Virus record (IMG/VR): IMGVR_UViG_3300030385_001449
Location: 1 to 31,352 of that record
Length of the DNA stretch: 31,352 bases
DNA from: a virus
Strand: one strand, 5' to 3'
In this document: positions 6,567-16,163 of the stretch, one piece after another
How positions within the stretch are numbered: position 1 is the stretch's first letter
Layout: the number at the start of each line of letters is the position of its first letter
Notes under the pieces: model-generated
Seen by the model: the letters and a program-made list of their open reading frames with translations, nothing else
Databases searched by the model: none
What the model was told of the DNA's origin: nothing
Position numbers and translations under genes: made by a program

Positions 6567-7942
6567 TAAAAAAGGCTTTGTGGGTTATTATAGTCATAAA
6601 GACTATTAATTTGATCTTCACTAAGCCAATCATATTGTTCGGCTAACTGAGCTTTACCCGCAGCTATATTATTATTTATATCTTCCGTACTTGTCTCCGT
6701 CATATCCAAACTATCCGCATAATTCTGCGCCGCATTAACCATGTTATCATAGGGAGGAAAATAATTTAAGCCTGAAAGAGAGCCTACTGTATCTAATGTA
6801 CCTGCTAGTGCATCTGAACCTACTTGTCCCCATGTTGTGTTCTCACGATCTACAACATCACTTAATGTTTGATTAGTTAAAGGTGTGTTAGGATACAAAT
6901 GATCAAAATGACGACTAACTCCTTTATCCTCTAAAGTTTTTATTTGAGCTTCAGTTAATGGTGTTTGATTTTTTATAGCTTCTGCTCTTAGTTTGTTTTT
7001 TTGTTGTTCATCATAGAAAAAGGGATTGGGTAATTTGTCTGTGTATCTTCCTTCGGAATCTAAATGGGAAGCTAAATTTTTATGCAAAGCAGCTTCTGCC
7101 TCATCATCATATGCTAATTGTAGTGCTGTATTACCTACTTCTCCACCGGGAGAAATAAAGTTTTCATCAATGCCTTGACTTTCTAATATGCCATAAGGGT
7201 CAGGACCTACTTCTCCTAAGTCCGTTATTTTTACTTCCTCATTGTATCCTGGGTAAGAAAGATAAGGCTGCTCGTAATTAGGATCTCTACTTCTTCCACC
7301 AAAAAATGGTTCTTCTTCCGTGATAGTTTCTTGTTTTATTATTTCATCCAGAGGATAACGTTGCCCCGGCATCATAGGATCGGTATAGGGAATATCTCTT
7401 TGCTTTCCCTTATCAAATAAACTTTTTAATCCCTGTGCTACCAAAGGTCCCTTTTGCAGATAATTGGAGATGGGATACATTTGACCGTAGGCCTTTCCTC
7501 CGACATTCTGAATCCGTCTGGTCGGATCAATGAAGTCCATATCCTTTGTTTGGGAAAATATATCTCTTCCAGCAGTAGTCATAACAGGTTGCCCTGTTCT
7601 AGAGGAACGAACAATTCTTCCCTCTTTGTCTCTTAATACGCCTCCACCTTCTATGGCACGTTCGAGTCCCAGTTTAGTAGTGAATTTATTCTGCCTGGAA
7701 CGGAGGTCCTTCGCTTGATCCAGATTACCGCCTTCTATGGCCTTATTGATTCTTCTGTCAAGGCTACCTACGCTCTGCTCTATATCATGGATCTTGTCTT
7801 TACGAGTTTTGGAGCCTTGCCTTGCAAGGTATGCCGAACGAGCGTCTCCACCAGTATTCTGGCGCTTTCTCTTGGCGGTAGCATGCCTCTGCTTAGTGGC
7901 TGTGGATCGTTTCTGTAATTTTCTACGTTTCTTAGGGGGCAT
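6566..7942 (-). CDS. putative virion-associated protein with basic N-terminal tail, 458 aa
   Basis: The first 30 residues are extremely basic (MPPKKRRKLQKRSTATKQRH), suggesting contact with packaged DNA. The middle is charged and helical (residues about 50-100), and the C-terminal half is acidic and Asn/Gln-rich. No enzymatic motif is visible and I do not recognise the family. It is joined by TAATG overlaps to the 1325-aa protein upstream and the TM protein downstream, which suggests fixed-ratio production with other internal virion proteins. GGAG lies 6 nt before the start. Confidence 0.75.
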   Translation of the reverse strand: MPPKKRRKLQKRSTATKQRHATAKRKRQNTGGDARSAYLARQGSKTRKDKIHDIEQSVGSLDRRINKAIEGGNLDQAKDLRSRQNKFTTKLGLERAIEGGGVLRDKEGRIVRSSRTGQPVMTTAGRDIFSQTKDMDFIDPTRRIQNVGGKAYGQMYPISNYLQKGPLVAQGLKSLFDKGKQRDIPYTDPMMPGQRYPLDEIIKQETITEEEPFFGGRSRDPNYEQPYLSYPGYNEEVKITDLGEVGPDPYGILESQGIDENFISPGGEVGNTALQLAYDDEAEAALHKNLASHLDSEGRYTDKLPNPFFYDEQQKNKLRAEAIKNQTPLTEAQIKTLEDKGVSRHFDHLYPNTPLTNQTLSDVVDRENTTWGQVGSDALAGTLDTVGSLSGLNYFPPYDNMVNAAQNYADSLDMTETSTEDINNNIAAGKAQLAEQYDWLSEDQINSLYDYNNPQSLF

Positions 7943-10900
7943 TAGGTTCTCCTTGCTGCGATAGCTTCAGTTATATCAATATCCCCACTCTTTGCAAGTT
8001 GAGATACGTCTGATGGGTTAATAAGGTTTCCTGTAGGAATTGAAGATACATCTACTTGTTCTACGGTTTCCGATACATTAGAAGGAATTTGATTAGCACT
8101 AGATTGATATGCATCTGTAAAGCTTTCCTGTGTAACATTAGGAGTTCTATCTTCTTCACGAAGATTTATAATATTTTCAAATAAGTTTTCAGGATTTTCA
8201 AATAATCTTCCTTGCCTGTAATTAACAAAAATATCTGACCATAATTTATTAAGTAATGACAATGGATTAGGTTGGTTTCTTATCGCTGCATTTTCTATAA
8301 TTGTTTTTTTAACAAAGCTAGGAACTTTAAATGGGCTACCTCGATTGTTCCAAATTCTTCCTGCCTCACTCTTCCCTAATCTTTGTCGTAATAATTTTAA
8401 AATATCAGCATCTTTCATTCCTAAATTTTTTGCCGCTTCAATTTGTTTAAACAAAGCTTTGTCCCCTTCTTTTTTAGATTCATTCGCTAGTTGATATGCT
8501 CTTACTATTTGTTCAGGTGTAGACGTGCCATCATAAGCTACTTTAGTAAATAATTTTTTTGCATTGTCAAAATTTTTTTCATTATCACTCACTTTAAAAT
8601 TAAGACCTTGTTCAACAAAAGGATTTTGAATTCTGAATCCAATTAATCCTGCTGCTTCATTAAGAAATTTATATCCCTTATTATATTGTTGAACCGAACC
8701 TACTCCAGATAAATATGTTCTGTAAAATTGATTTAAAGATCCTGGTGCTGCTACTTTTGTTGCGTTACCTATAGCTTTAGCAACTTTAGTTCCTATATTA
8801 TCATTAGGATTCCATATCCTTCTACCATTTCTGTCCATTCCACCTCTAACAAAAACATCCATATACAATTTTGTAATAATACTTTCCGAAAGGAAGGGCT
8901 GTAAAAATTCTTTTCCCGCTTGAATTGCTGCATCATCTACACTTGCTAAAACACCTTGTTCATTTTCTATTCCTTCATTCATTCCATTCATTGCAGCACG
9001 AAGAGGCCTTGTTAAAAAATCATAGGCATTAGAGTGGGAGAAATCAATAAAATAAACTTGTCCTCCTTGTTTAATTGGTACAAGAGTAGAGTTCTTTGAC
9101 CATGGAGGTAAAAATTCTTTTAGGGAATTGACTGTTTTATTTGTTACCCCCGATAAAAATTGTCCTCCCTCTTCTGCAATTTTTCCTGCGCCTAATCCAA
9201 ATATACCTACACCAGCTAATCGTTGCAGTCCAATACCCCTAGTTAAAGGATCTTGCCATTCTCTTATTCCTTGTTTAGTAGTATTAATTCCTGTTCGAAT
9301 TATTTCTGCCGGGAAAGAAACAAAGTTTCCAAAAGGTAATTTTCTTATATCTTTTATTATTTTTCCTACATAATCATAGTTGGGTATGTTATTACGAACA
9401 GTATCTGCTGCTGTTTCTTTAATAAATCTATCATAGTTTTCTCGTTTAAATAAATCAGTAATTCCATATTTTTCTCGTGCTGTATTACCATATTTTCTTA
9501 CAAACTCGTTTGGATTTGTATCATAAAGATTATCCCAAACTCTTTTGTATTTTCCTCGTTCGGAAAAATAATTTTGAATTTTATAAAAATCATCTTCAGC
9601 CGAATATAATGTTCGAGCTCCCTCCCTTAGTCTTCGTAAGCCTGGAATTTTTTTATTCCAACCTTTTAAGAGATTATAAAACCCACCTTCCTCAGTTAAA
9701 TTTTCTAACCCTCTTGACATATCATCCATAAGACCGGTTAAATCTCCAAGTCTTGCACTTGTATTTACAATTCCTAGTCGTTGCATTTCTGTATATTCTT
9801 TTAAAAATTTTTCATAATCAGTATTTGTTTTAAATAATTTTCTTCCCGCCTGAGATTCTAATTGGCTTTTTGTCATGCCTTTAGTTATGGCATAAGATCT
9901 TTGAAAATCTCTCATTACAGTGCGAGGATTAAATAAATTTCCATTTATACCTGAAAAAAATAAAGCACTCGCTATATTCCTAAAATGAGTAATAGGGGAA
10001 AGTGTAGTTTTAGATTCTTGTATTACGGCTTTAGGTGCTAGTAATAATCCTTTATATGCGGATTCAATAAAACCTGGTTTATTAGCAGTGTTAGCTACAC
10101 GATGAATAGCACTCGCAATTTCAGGTGTTGTGTATAACCCATTTAAGGGATTCCATGCATCCGTTTCTATTTTTGTAGTAAAATTTTGTCGACCTGCTGT
10201 GGCTGTAGCATTTTTAAAAAAATATCTATCCAATCCATTTTCAGCCACGTTTTCAAAATATTTAGATGAAGATAAAAAATTATTTATTTTGGCTGAGGTT
10301 TCTAAAAATTGTACACTAGGATCTTTAACTTCTCCTAATAATTTTCTAATAGGTTCGGGGACTTGCTCACGTGTTTTAAATATTGCATCATCAACTGATT
10401 TTAGTCTAGTAAGTTCATCTCCTAATTTACTCATTTTTCCTGCACTTAAAATAACATCTAATTCTTGTTCCATTGCTTCTCTTGTGTTTCCACTATAAGG
10501 AACAAACTTACCTCCTATTACATCACCGTATGCTCCTGGATTTTTTTGAGCAATAAATGCTCTTGCTTCATTTAAAATAGCTTCTCCTTTTTCTGTATTG
10601 TAAAGAAGATTTTTCCAATCTTTTTTTGTTTCGTAACCAAATGCTCTATAACTTCTTGTTAAATATTCCCCTATGTTAGAAGACACGGCTCTAATAAAAG
10701 CATCTCCTGCTCCTTGAGCTAAAGGATTTTCTGCTAATTTAGCACTTAAATTATCTACATGTGATCTTACTTTTTCAGCTTGTTCAATTAATTCTGAAGG
10801 TAGCTTAGATCGAAACATTGCTTTTTTATTTGGAGAAGCAGTTAAAAAATCATAAATTGTCTCCATTACTTCTTCTCTTCTCTGTATACCTACACTATCT

Positions 10901-11919
10901 AAAGCCCCACCTAATGGTTGAACAAATTTTTGAACATCATTTTCTAATTCTCTTACAATAGATCTTGCCGTTTCCATGGCAGCTCGTTGTTCACCAATCA
11001 TTTTTCTACTAGCTTCAAACATTTTTGGAGTTTCAAAACCTCTTGCTCGTAAAGGAGCCATAATAAATTTATCCATAAACCGAAGAATTTGATTACTATT
11101 AAATTGAAATCCTGGTTCTAATTGTAATACTTCAGGAATTTTTCTTCCCGTAGGTTGTTTTGTTTTAGGATCTATTTCATCTACTATTCTTGTAGTTCTA
11201 TTAGGTCCACTTCCTGCTTTACTAAATACTCCTTTAACAGCAGGTACAGCTTTAGTTACTGTAGCTTTTACTAAAGGAACAAGAGCTTTTTCAAATAAAC
11301 CAAAACCTAATGCTCCTTCCATTCCAAATTTAAATCTGTTTTCTAAATTTCTTATGGCTTCTAGTCTTCCTGTTTCTCCTTGGCTTTCTCTTTCTTTAGT
11401 AAGTCCTAGTCCGTAATTGTCTCCTAGGTTTCCTAATGTACCTAAGTCCTCAGTTTTTGCTGCTAACTCTGCACCACCTACTGCAGCCATTCTTGTAAGA
11501 GTAGGCATTTTCTTTGCAAATTTAGAAAGTTTACCTGCATTTTTAGCCTTAACCAACATGTTAGCTCCTTTTAAAGCTACACCACCAGGAACACCTAACT
11601 GAGTTAATACCTCAGTCATTTTTCCTGTCCATCTATCATCAGCTAGATCCTCTACTTTATTTAAAAAATCAGAATCATCGAAAGTTTTTTGTACTTTTTC
11701 TGTAAGCTCTGTACCTACACCGAGATCAATTAACGTTGTACCGAGGGTCGTGATTCCTTCTGCGGCTTTACCTAATCCTGATACAGCACCTGCTGCTATT
11801 GATTCAATGTGCCCTGCACGGTTTTGATTTACAAAAGATAATATTTTTTCTTTAGCCTCTTCTTTTGAGAGCCCATCTTTTAATTGATATTTTTGACCTT
11901 CATATTCATAGGTTGCCAT
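7942..11919 (-). CDS. giant internal virion / DNA-ejection protein, 1325 aa
   Basis: The largest gene in the window. Its size is close to T7 gp16 (1318 aa), an internal core protein ejected into the cell envelope with the DNA, and its neighbours fit the same role; the parallel is by size and context, not detected homology. The N-terminus starts MATYEYEGQKYQLKDGLSKE, with a short Y-x-G-x-x-Y motif seen in other phage internal proteins. Several hydrophobic or Gly/Ala-rich stretches (about 39-70, 150-165, 195-235, 900-930) could insert in membranes. I see no lytic transglycosylase Glu-Ser motif, so peptidoglycan cutting is not supported. Confidence 0.8.
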   Translation of the reverse strand: MATYEYEGQKYQLKDGLSKEEAKEKILSFVNQNRAGHIESIAAGAVSGLGKAAEGITTLGTTLIDLGVGTELTEKVQKTFDDSDFLNKVEDLADDRWTGKMTEVLTQLGVPGGVALKGANMLVKAKNAGKLSKFAKKMPTLTRMAAVGGAELAAKTEDLGTLGNLGDNYGLGLTKERESQGETGRLEAIRNLENRFKFGMEGALGFGLFEKALVPLVKATVTKAVPAVKGVFSKAGSGPNRTTRIVDEIDPKTKQPTGRKIPEVLQLEPGFQFNSNQILRFMDKFIMAPLRARGFETPKMFEASRKMIGEQRAAMETARSIVRELENDVQKFVQPLGGALDSVGIQRREEVMETIYDFLTASPNKKAMFRSKLPSELIEQAEKVRSHVDNLSAKLAENPLAQGAGDAFIRAVSSNIGEYLTRSYRAFGYETKKDWKNLLYNTEKGEAILNEARAFIAQKNPGAYGDVIGGKFVPYSGNTREAMEQELDVILSAGKMSKLGDELTRLKSVDDAIFKTREQVPEPIRKLLGEVKDPSVQFLETSAKINNFLSSSKYFENVAENGLDRYFFKNATATAGRQNFTTKIETDAWNPLNGLYTTPEIASAIHRVANTANKPGFIESAYKGLLLAPKAVIQESKTTLSPITHFRNIASALFFSGINGNLFNPRTVMRDFQRSYAITKGMTKSQLESQAGRKLFKTNTDYEKFLKEYTEMQRLGIVNTSARLGDLTGLMDDMSRGLENLTEEGGFYNLLKGWNKKIPGLRRLREGARTLYSAEDDFYKIQNYFSERGKYKRVWDNLYDTNPNEFVRKYGNTAREKYGITDLFKRENYDRFIKETAADTVRNNIPNYDYVGKIIKDIRKLPFGNFVSFPAEIIRTGINTTKQGIREWQDPLTRGIGLQRLAGVGIFGLGAGKIAEEGGQFLSGVTNKTVNSLKEFLPPWSKNSTLVPIKQGGQVYFIDFSHSNAYDFLTRPLRAAMNGMNEGIENEQGVLASVDDAAIQAGKEFLQPFLSESIITKLYMDVFVRGGMDRNGRRIWNPNDNIGTKVAKAIGNATKVAAPGSLNQFYRTYLSGVGSVQQYNKGYKFLNEAAGLIGFRIQNPFVEQGLNFKVSDNEKNFDNAKKLFTKVAYDGTSTPEQIVRAYQLANESKKEGDKALFKQIEAAKNLGMKDADILKLLRQRLGKSEAGRIWNNRGSPFKVPSFVKKTIIENAAIRNQPNPLSLLNKLWSDIFVNYRQGRLFENPENLFENIINLREEDRTPNVTQESFTDAYQSSANQIPSNVSETVEQVDVSSIPTGNLINPSDVSQLAKSGDIDITEAIAARRT

Positions 11920-11927
11920 ACATCACC

Positions 11928-13067
11928 CTAGTCAAGTTTAATAATTTCTTCTTCTTCTACTGTAGTTCCTCCACCACTTCCGCTAGTAACTATCTCTTCT
12001 CCTGAAACAAGAGCCCATCCTTTTTCTAATATGTCTTTTATTTCCTTATCCGTAAATATGACAGAAGTAGATGGATTTTCTTTTCCTGCAAAAGCTTTAT
12101 AATTTTCTGCCAAGAATTCTTTTTTAGTTGTAGTTTGCCCTGACTTAGCCATATTAACTAAATCTTTTGCATCAATAGTAAGTTCACCATCAACTGTAGT
12201 GAACATAGCTTTTAATGTAGCTAAGTTTTGATTAAAGGCTGATGAGGCTGTGCTATCTGCATCTCTTTCTTTTTGTGCTTCATCTGCTTTAATACCGGCT
12301 TCTACTGCCGCCATTTTTATTTTATCCGCTCTATCTTTTGCTGCCGCACCAATTGCCGTAAAAGTTTTTAATGGATCTTTAGCAGACCGAGCAATCTTAT
12401 CCATAAAGTTTCCACCTCTTGCACTAGCAAGATTTAAACCAAATTCTGTTAAAGCCGCAAAGCCCCCAGCTTTTACTTGGTCTTGTGCCGATCCTAAATG
12501 TTTTTCAAATATACCTAATCTTTCTGTAATTAAATCATCTAAGGTTCCTTTTTTAATTTCTTTATCTAATGTATCAAGCTCTCCATTTTTCTTTTTTTTA
12601 GGTTTTCCTGAAGGAGAATCTTTAGGTCTTTCTTCTGTTCCACTACCTTTATAAGGATCTTCTTTGATAGTTTCATCTCCACTTTCACTCACCCAATCAG
12701 CTATAGTATTATAGCCTAATAAACTACCACCTGTTGCTAGTATTGTTTTCCAACCTGGTCCTTTAAGAGCGGGACTTGTTCCACCACCTAAGTAAGGACC
12801 CACAGCCGTGCCTGTTCCTCCGCCTGCTTTATCAAAAGCTTTTTTGCTTATTAAATTTCTTCCTTTGGTTATTAAATTTCTTCCTCCAGATATAATAGCA
12901 GGTAAAGTATTTTTAATTGCCTGTAATCCTTTTGGTACATAAGGTGCTATTTTCGTCCCCCCTTGAATGAACAACCCTACTTGTGCATATTGAACGGGTT
13001 TAACACTGCCGTCTCTCATGCGAGCAAACATTGGTCTATCTAAAACTTTTCTATTCACTAGAACCAT
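11928..13067 (-). CDS. putative internal virion protein, 379 aa
   Basis: The N-terminus has VNRKVLDRPMFARMRDGS and QVGLFIQGGTKIAPYVPKG, then a Gly/Lys linker (about 80-170) and an Ala/Lys/Asp-rich helical C-terminal half ending in an acidic tail (VEEEEIIKLD). The composition suits an elongated core or ejection protein, but no enzyme motif is present. It overlaps the upstream 352-aa gene by 10 nt. AGGTGG sits very close to ATG 13067, so an in-frame GTG at 13058 is a possible alternative start. It lies within the five-gene structural operon running from about 14,910 to 6,363. Confidence 0.78.
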   Translation of the reverse strand: MVLVNRKVLDRPMFARMRDGSVKPVQYAQVGLFIQGGTKIAPYVPKGLQAIKNTLPAIISGGRNLITKGRNLISKKAFDKAGGGTGTAVGPYLGGGTSPALKGPGWKTILATGGSLLGYNTIADWVSESGDETIKEDPYKGSGTEERPKDSPSGKPKKKKNGELDTLDKEIKKGTLDDLITERLGIFEKHLGSAQDQVKAGGFAALTEFGLNLASARGGNFMDKIARSAKDPLKTFTAIGAAAKDRADKIKMAAVEAGIKADEAQKERDADSTASSAFNQNLATLKAMFTTVDGELTIDAKDLVNMAKSGQTTTKKEFLAENYKAFAGKENPSTSVIFTDKEIKDILEKGWALVSGEEIVTSGSGGGTTVEEEEIIKLD

Positions 13068-14116
13068 CCACCTATTTTACTATCAGGAAATGCTTGGCCA
13101 TATTGACCCATCGCTCCTAGTCCTGCAATACCAAGTCCTAGAGCTTGCGCATACGGATTAGTTTGTGGCTGTTGAGTGTATTGAATTTGTCCACTTGGTG
13201 CGCCTCTAAGGATATCACTTGCAAATCCTAGTCTAGTATAAGGTTCACGTTGAGCCATTAGTTGTTGTTGTCTGATCGCTTCCAGTTGTCCTTGACCTAG
13301 TTGTTGTTGCATTCCACCAACACCTAGTAGAGATTGAATATCTGCTTGACCCAATTGTTGGCCGAGAGCCCCGAGCCCTGCTTGAGTTTTAGCAACACTT
13401 GCTTGGCCTAATCCTAGTTGTCCAAATCCTGCACCTAATTGACCTAGTCCTTGTCCTGCTGCTAATTGACGTTTTTGTTGATCAGCAAAGGAACCCATTG
13501 ATGCGCCTTGTGCTTGTTGATAGTTCCGTGACATGTCTTCAAAGACACGTCGTGATTTAATATCCGCTAAGTTACGATCTAATTCTGCTTCTTGAACACC
13601 CATTCGAGATCCACCAAAAGCACCTGCTTTCTGTGCGGAAGTTGCAATACCAGTTTTAGCAATGTCAGCTTGTCGTTGGTATTCTTTTAATGCTTCATCT
13701 GTAACATTTTTTTGGTACGGATCCATAAAAGCTTTTGCGGATAGAGGATCATAAGCTTGTGCCCCTCCTTGAAGGTAGGGAGAAGCTTGAGCCATGGTGC
13801 CTGCACCAATAGCTTGTGTTGTAGCTCCTAGTCCCGCCTGTTGTTGTGCTTGTTGAAGATAAGGAGCATAACTTCCAATTCCACTTGAAGCTAATTGAAA
13901 AGCTTGTTGTTGTTCAGGAGTAAATCCTGCAAACTGAAATGCCGGAATGGGCTGGGAAACTCCAGCACGTCCGAATTTTCGTAATTCAAAATCCTCCTGT
14001 GATTCCCCCGCCTTTTGAACGGCTGCAGGATCACCATAAACGGAGCTTAGTAATTGCTCTGCTCTTTTTTCTATGTACTCGGGTTGCCGAGTTCTTTGTT
14101 CTAAAACTTCAACCAT
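13058..14116 (-). CDS. Gln/Ala/Gly-rich putative ejection protein, 352 aa
   Basis: Residues 60-330 are rich in Gln, Ala, Gly and Leu, with repeated LGQLGAGFGQLGLGQ-type runs. The central part contains AFMDPYQKNVTDEALKEYQR and AGAFGGSRMGVQEAELDRN. This pattern is common in proteins encoded next to internal virion genes of podoviruses and marine phages (established by recurring context; exact function unknown). The protein is probably a long helical rod or membrane-active ejection protein. Its start overlaps the preceding stop in a TAATG junction, indicating coupled translation. Confidence 0.8.
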   Translation of the reverse strand: MVEVLEQRTRQPEYIEKRAEQLLSSVYGDPAAVQKAGESQEDFELRKFGRAGVSQPIPAFQFAGFTPEQQQAFQLASSGIGSYAPYLQQAQQQAGLGATTQAIGAGTMAQASPYLQGGAQAYDPLSAKAFMDPYQKNVTDEALKEYQRQADIAKTGIATSAQKAGAFGGSRMGVQEAELDRNLADIKSRRVFEDMSRNYQQAQGASMGSFADQQKRQLAAGQGLGQLGAGFGQLGLGQASVAKTQAGLGALGQQLGQADIQSLLGVGGMQQQLGQGQLEAIRQQQLMAQREPYTRLGFASDILRGAPSGQIQYTQQPQTNPYAQALGLGIAGLGAMGQYGQAFPDSKIGGWF

Positions 14117-14910
14117 TACGCTGTCCCATATCTGTTTTGCATGTCATATAAATACTTAGATCCTCTATCTCTTTCATCTTTTCTTCCTTGTCCCCCTAGC
14201 CTTGATCCTAATCCTCTAACGGTTTTTGCATTTACAACAAACTCACCATCACTCAGCATCGCGGGTACTTCATCACTTGTCTCGGTTCCTGGTCCTGCTA
14301 TAGGTCCGGTCTTACGAGGAAAATCTCCTCCCTGTGCTAAACTAATAATTCCTCCGTGTGCTAAACCATATGGGTTACTCGAAGTACCATAAGGCACTAA
14401 TCTATTAGGTCCAATATCTGCTTGTCCTAAATCTCTAAAAGGACTTTGTGTTCCATATACTTTTTCAATATCCATTGTGCCTGACTCTTCCCCACCTTGC
14501 GCTGCGGCTCCTAGTCCTAATCCAAGCATAGCACTTTTTAAAGGGTTAGCTTTTATTAAACCCATAGTCTTACTAAATATACTAGGTTTTGCGAGAGCTT
14601 TTGCCGGCACTGCTTGAGTAGCACTACCTCCAGCTTGAGTAAGCATAGGTGCACTTTTAGCCATTCCTTTATTAAATAATCCACTTAGTCCTTGACCACC
14701 TTGCATTCCACCAAATTTACTGAGAGCTCCTCCTGTGAGTCCTGCCATTGCTGCAAATTTTAAAGCTTCTTCAGGGCTTTTCCCAGAGATCAAACTTCCA
14801 AGTCCACCACCAATAGCCGAACCTAACATAGGTCCACCATATAAAAATCCTAGCCCTGCACCAATTACAGGGGCGGCTTTTTTAGCCATTTTAAAAATCT
14901 TCTTTAGCAT
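14116..14910 (-). CDS. Gly-rich membrane-interacting virion protein, 264 aa
   Basis: The first gene of the minus-strand structural operon. The N-terminus is basic (MLKKIFKMAKKAAPVIG) and followed by glycine-zipper-like segments (GAGLGFLYGGPMLGSAIGGG), suggesting membrane insertion. The C-terminal part has GPGTETSDEVPAMLSDGEFV then VNAKTVRGLG, a motif found in many phage structural proteins. ATG 14910 is chosen because AAAGGAG lies just upstream; a TTG at 14925 falls before that site and is unlikely. A role as an internal or ejection protein is inferred from composition and operon. Confidence 0.82.
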   Translation of the reverse strand: MLKKIFKMAKKAAPVIGAGLGFLYGGPMLGSAIGGGLGSLISGKSPEEALKFAAMAGLTGGALSKFGGMQGGQGLSGLFNKGMAKSAPMLTQAGGSATQAVPAKALAKPSIFSKTMGLIKANPLKSAMLGLGLGAAAQGGEESGTMDIEKVYGTQSPFRDLGQADIGPNRLVPYGTSSNPYGLAHGGIISLAQGGDFPRKTGPIAGPGTETSDEVPAMLSDGEFVVNAKTVRGLGSRLGGQGRKDERDRGSKYLYDMQNRYGTA

Positions 14911-14990
14911 GTTCTCCTTTTGCAAGTCATGATTGTAGGTAATATAAGCAAGAAGGCTAAACTTGTAGGATACGCCAATTTAATTCTATA

Positions 14991-15019
14991 TTTATAGGCA
15001 AAATATTGCTATATGACAA
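14991..15019 (-). promoter_or_regulatory. promoter of the minus-strand structural operon
   Basis: Read on the minus strand, TTGTCA (15019-15014) and TATAAA (14996-14991) are 17 nt apart, each one base from the sigma70 consensus. The site lies about 80 nt upstream of ATG 14910, in the 143-nt gap between two divergent operons. It is the only good candidate for the operon 14910-6363. Confidence 0.6.
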
Positions 15020-15033
15020 TACATATTTATAGC
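15006..15033 (+). promoter_or_regulatory. weak candidate promoter of the plus-strand operon
   Basis: TTGCTA (15006-15011) and TATAGC (15028-15033), 16 nt apart, overlap the minus-strand promoter. A 10-bp direct repeat, ATATTTATAG (14988-14997 and 15023-15032), covers both -10 regions with copies 35 bp apart and could be an operator or simply paired -10 elements. Each hexamer differs from consensus at two positions, so this is tentative. Confidence 0.35.
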
Positions 15034-15053
15034 TAAAACCAAAACAAGGAAGA

Positions 15054-15221
15054 ATGATGGCTAAGAAAAATTCCCCAACTATAATTACGGTTCCTTCTTA
15101 TCCGAGTGCTGGTCGCCCTTTAACTGGTGAAGAGTGGAAATTTGTGCAAGAAAATATAAAAAATTTTAAAAAAACATCAATGAAGGATCGAAAAAGTAAT
15201 GGCAAAAAAGAAAAAGTCTAA
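15054..15221 (+). CDS. small hypothetical protein, 55 aa
   Basis: ATG 15054 (or the adjacent ATG 15057) follows AAGGAAG. The product starts MMAKKNSPTIITVPSYPSAG, continues RPLTGEEWKFVQENIKNF and ends Lys-rich. The first gene of the plus operon, it overlaps the next gene by 23 nt. The PSYPSAGRPLTGEEW stretch looks conserved rather than random, but I cannot name a family. Confidence 0.6.
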   Translation: MMAKKNSPTIITVPSYPSAGRPLTGEEWKFVQENIKNFKKTSMKDRKSNGKKEKV

Positions 15222-15891
15222 AGAAGAAACTATCGAGTTCCAAGCTATTCGACCTTTCGGTCCAACAATAATTAGAGGAACACTCCCTAAACATTTAATT
15301 GAATTGATGGATACTAAAGCAACAGAAATGTTAGAGGATGAAAAACTTTCAAAAGAGTTTGATCATTCAGGATCACTAGCAGGAAATGTTAAACAAGAGG
15401 TACGTTTCCCTACTGAATGGATGGATACAAATGCATTTCTTCCAATGATAGGATTTATAGGAGAGATGGTTAAATCTTATATTTCTATTCCTCCTGCTAA
15501 TGAAACTATCAAACCTGAATTTGTAGGTAAATTGGTTATGGAATCTATGTGGGTAGTTGCTCAATATGCAGGGGATTTTAATCCTTTTCATATTCATGAA
15601 GGCCAACTATCAGGTGTGTTTTATTTACGGGTTCCTCCAAGCTTACCTAAAGAGTACGCAAAAGAGGATCATTATCCTACAGTTGGTGATATATGTTGGT
15701 TCGATGGAAGAGCATCAACATTTAGTGGGCATAAATTTCAACACTCGCCTACAGTTGGTGATATATTTTTATTTCCAAATTGGTTAGCACATGGTGTCTA
15801 TCCTTTTAGAACTCCTAATGAAGAAAGACGATCCGTGTCGTTTAATCTTCACCTTATTAAAAAAGAAGAAGAAAAACAATTATCGAAATGA
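15199..15891 (+). CDS. putative 2OG-Fe(II) oxygenase (TIGR02466-like)
   Basis: A 230-aa protein with the double-stranded beta-helix signature of 2-oxoglutarate/iron oxygenases. FNPFHIHEGQLSGVFYLRVP (128-147) gives metal-ligand candidates His131/His133, TVGDIFLFPNWLAHGVYPF (185-203) gives the distal His198, and ERRSVSFN (209-216) supplies the Arg that binds 2-oxoglutarate. These enzymes hydroxylate proteins, small molecules or nucleic acids using O2; the substrate here is unknown. TVGDI occurs twice (161-165 and 185-189), an apparent internal duplication. Its TGA overlaps the next start (ATGA). Confidence 0.85.
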   Translation: MAKKKKSKEETIEFQAIRPFGPTIIRGTLPKHLIELMDTKATEMLEDEKLSKEFDHSGSLAGNVKQEVRFPTEWMDTNAFLPMIGFIGEMVKSYISIPPANETIKPEFVGKLVMESMWVVAQYAGDFNPFHIHEGQLSGVFYLRVPPSLPKEYAKEDHYPTVGDICWFDGRASTFSGHKFQHSPTVGDIFLFPNWLAHGVYPFRTPNEERRSVSFNLHLIKKEEEKQLSK

Positions 15892-16163
15892 TTGATATTG
15901 ACAAGACTCCAATGGTCCGTGTGACGTGGTTGGATGCACGTGATACGGAAACAGGGTGGCTTGAAATAAAAGATATTCTAAAAGCCCCTTTGGCGTTATG
16001 CCAGGAAGTTGGTTGGTTGGTCGTGAACAATGAGGAAAAGGTCGTGATCATGCGATCCTTTTGCTTGGACAAGGGAGACAATAACGGTGGTGGTGCTATC
16101 GCTATTCCAAAAGGATGGATAAAAAAAATAGAATATTTAAAAATAGATTATGCAACACAATAA
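15888..16163 (+). CDS. conserved small phage protein, 91 aa
   Basis: Contains VTWLDARDTETGWLEIKDI, then APLALCQEVGWLV and GGAIAIPKGWIKKIEYLK. The pattern matches a small protein that I recall recurring in marine phage genomes without known function (not checked). It is predicted to be a compact beta-rich domain with two Cys residues. Overlapping starts and stops on both sides (ATGA upstream, 14 nt downstream) tie it to the flanking oxygenase genes, so it may act with them. Confidence 0.75.
   Translation: MIDIDKTPMVRVTWLDARDTETGWLEIKDILKAPLALCQEVGWLVVNNEEKVVIMRSFCLDKGDNNGGGAIAIPKGWIKKIEYLKIDYATQ

Noticed and set aside
10130-10498. 122-aa plus-strand frame inside the 1325-aa virion gene
   Set aside because: It lacks a ribosome site and any motif, and the minus-strand gene fully explains the sequence.
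7942-11919. Lytic transglycosylase activity in the 1325-aa protein
   Set aside because: I looked for the Glu-Ser/GLMQ-type motifs of T7 gp16-like transglycosylases and did not find them.
12250-12654. 134-aa plus-strand frame within the 379-aa gene
   Set aside because: Its composition (Ser/Pro/Ala/Phe) is that of a reverse-complement shadow of an Ala/Lys-rich protein; no start signal.
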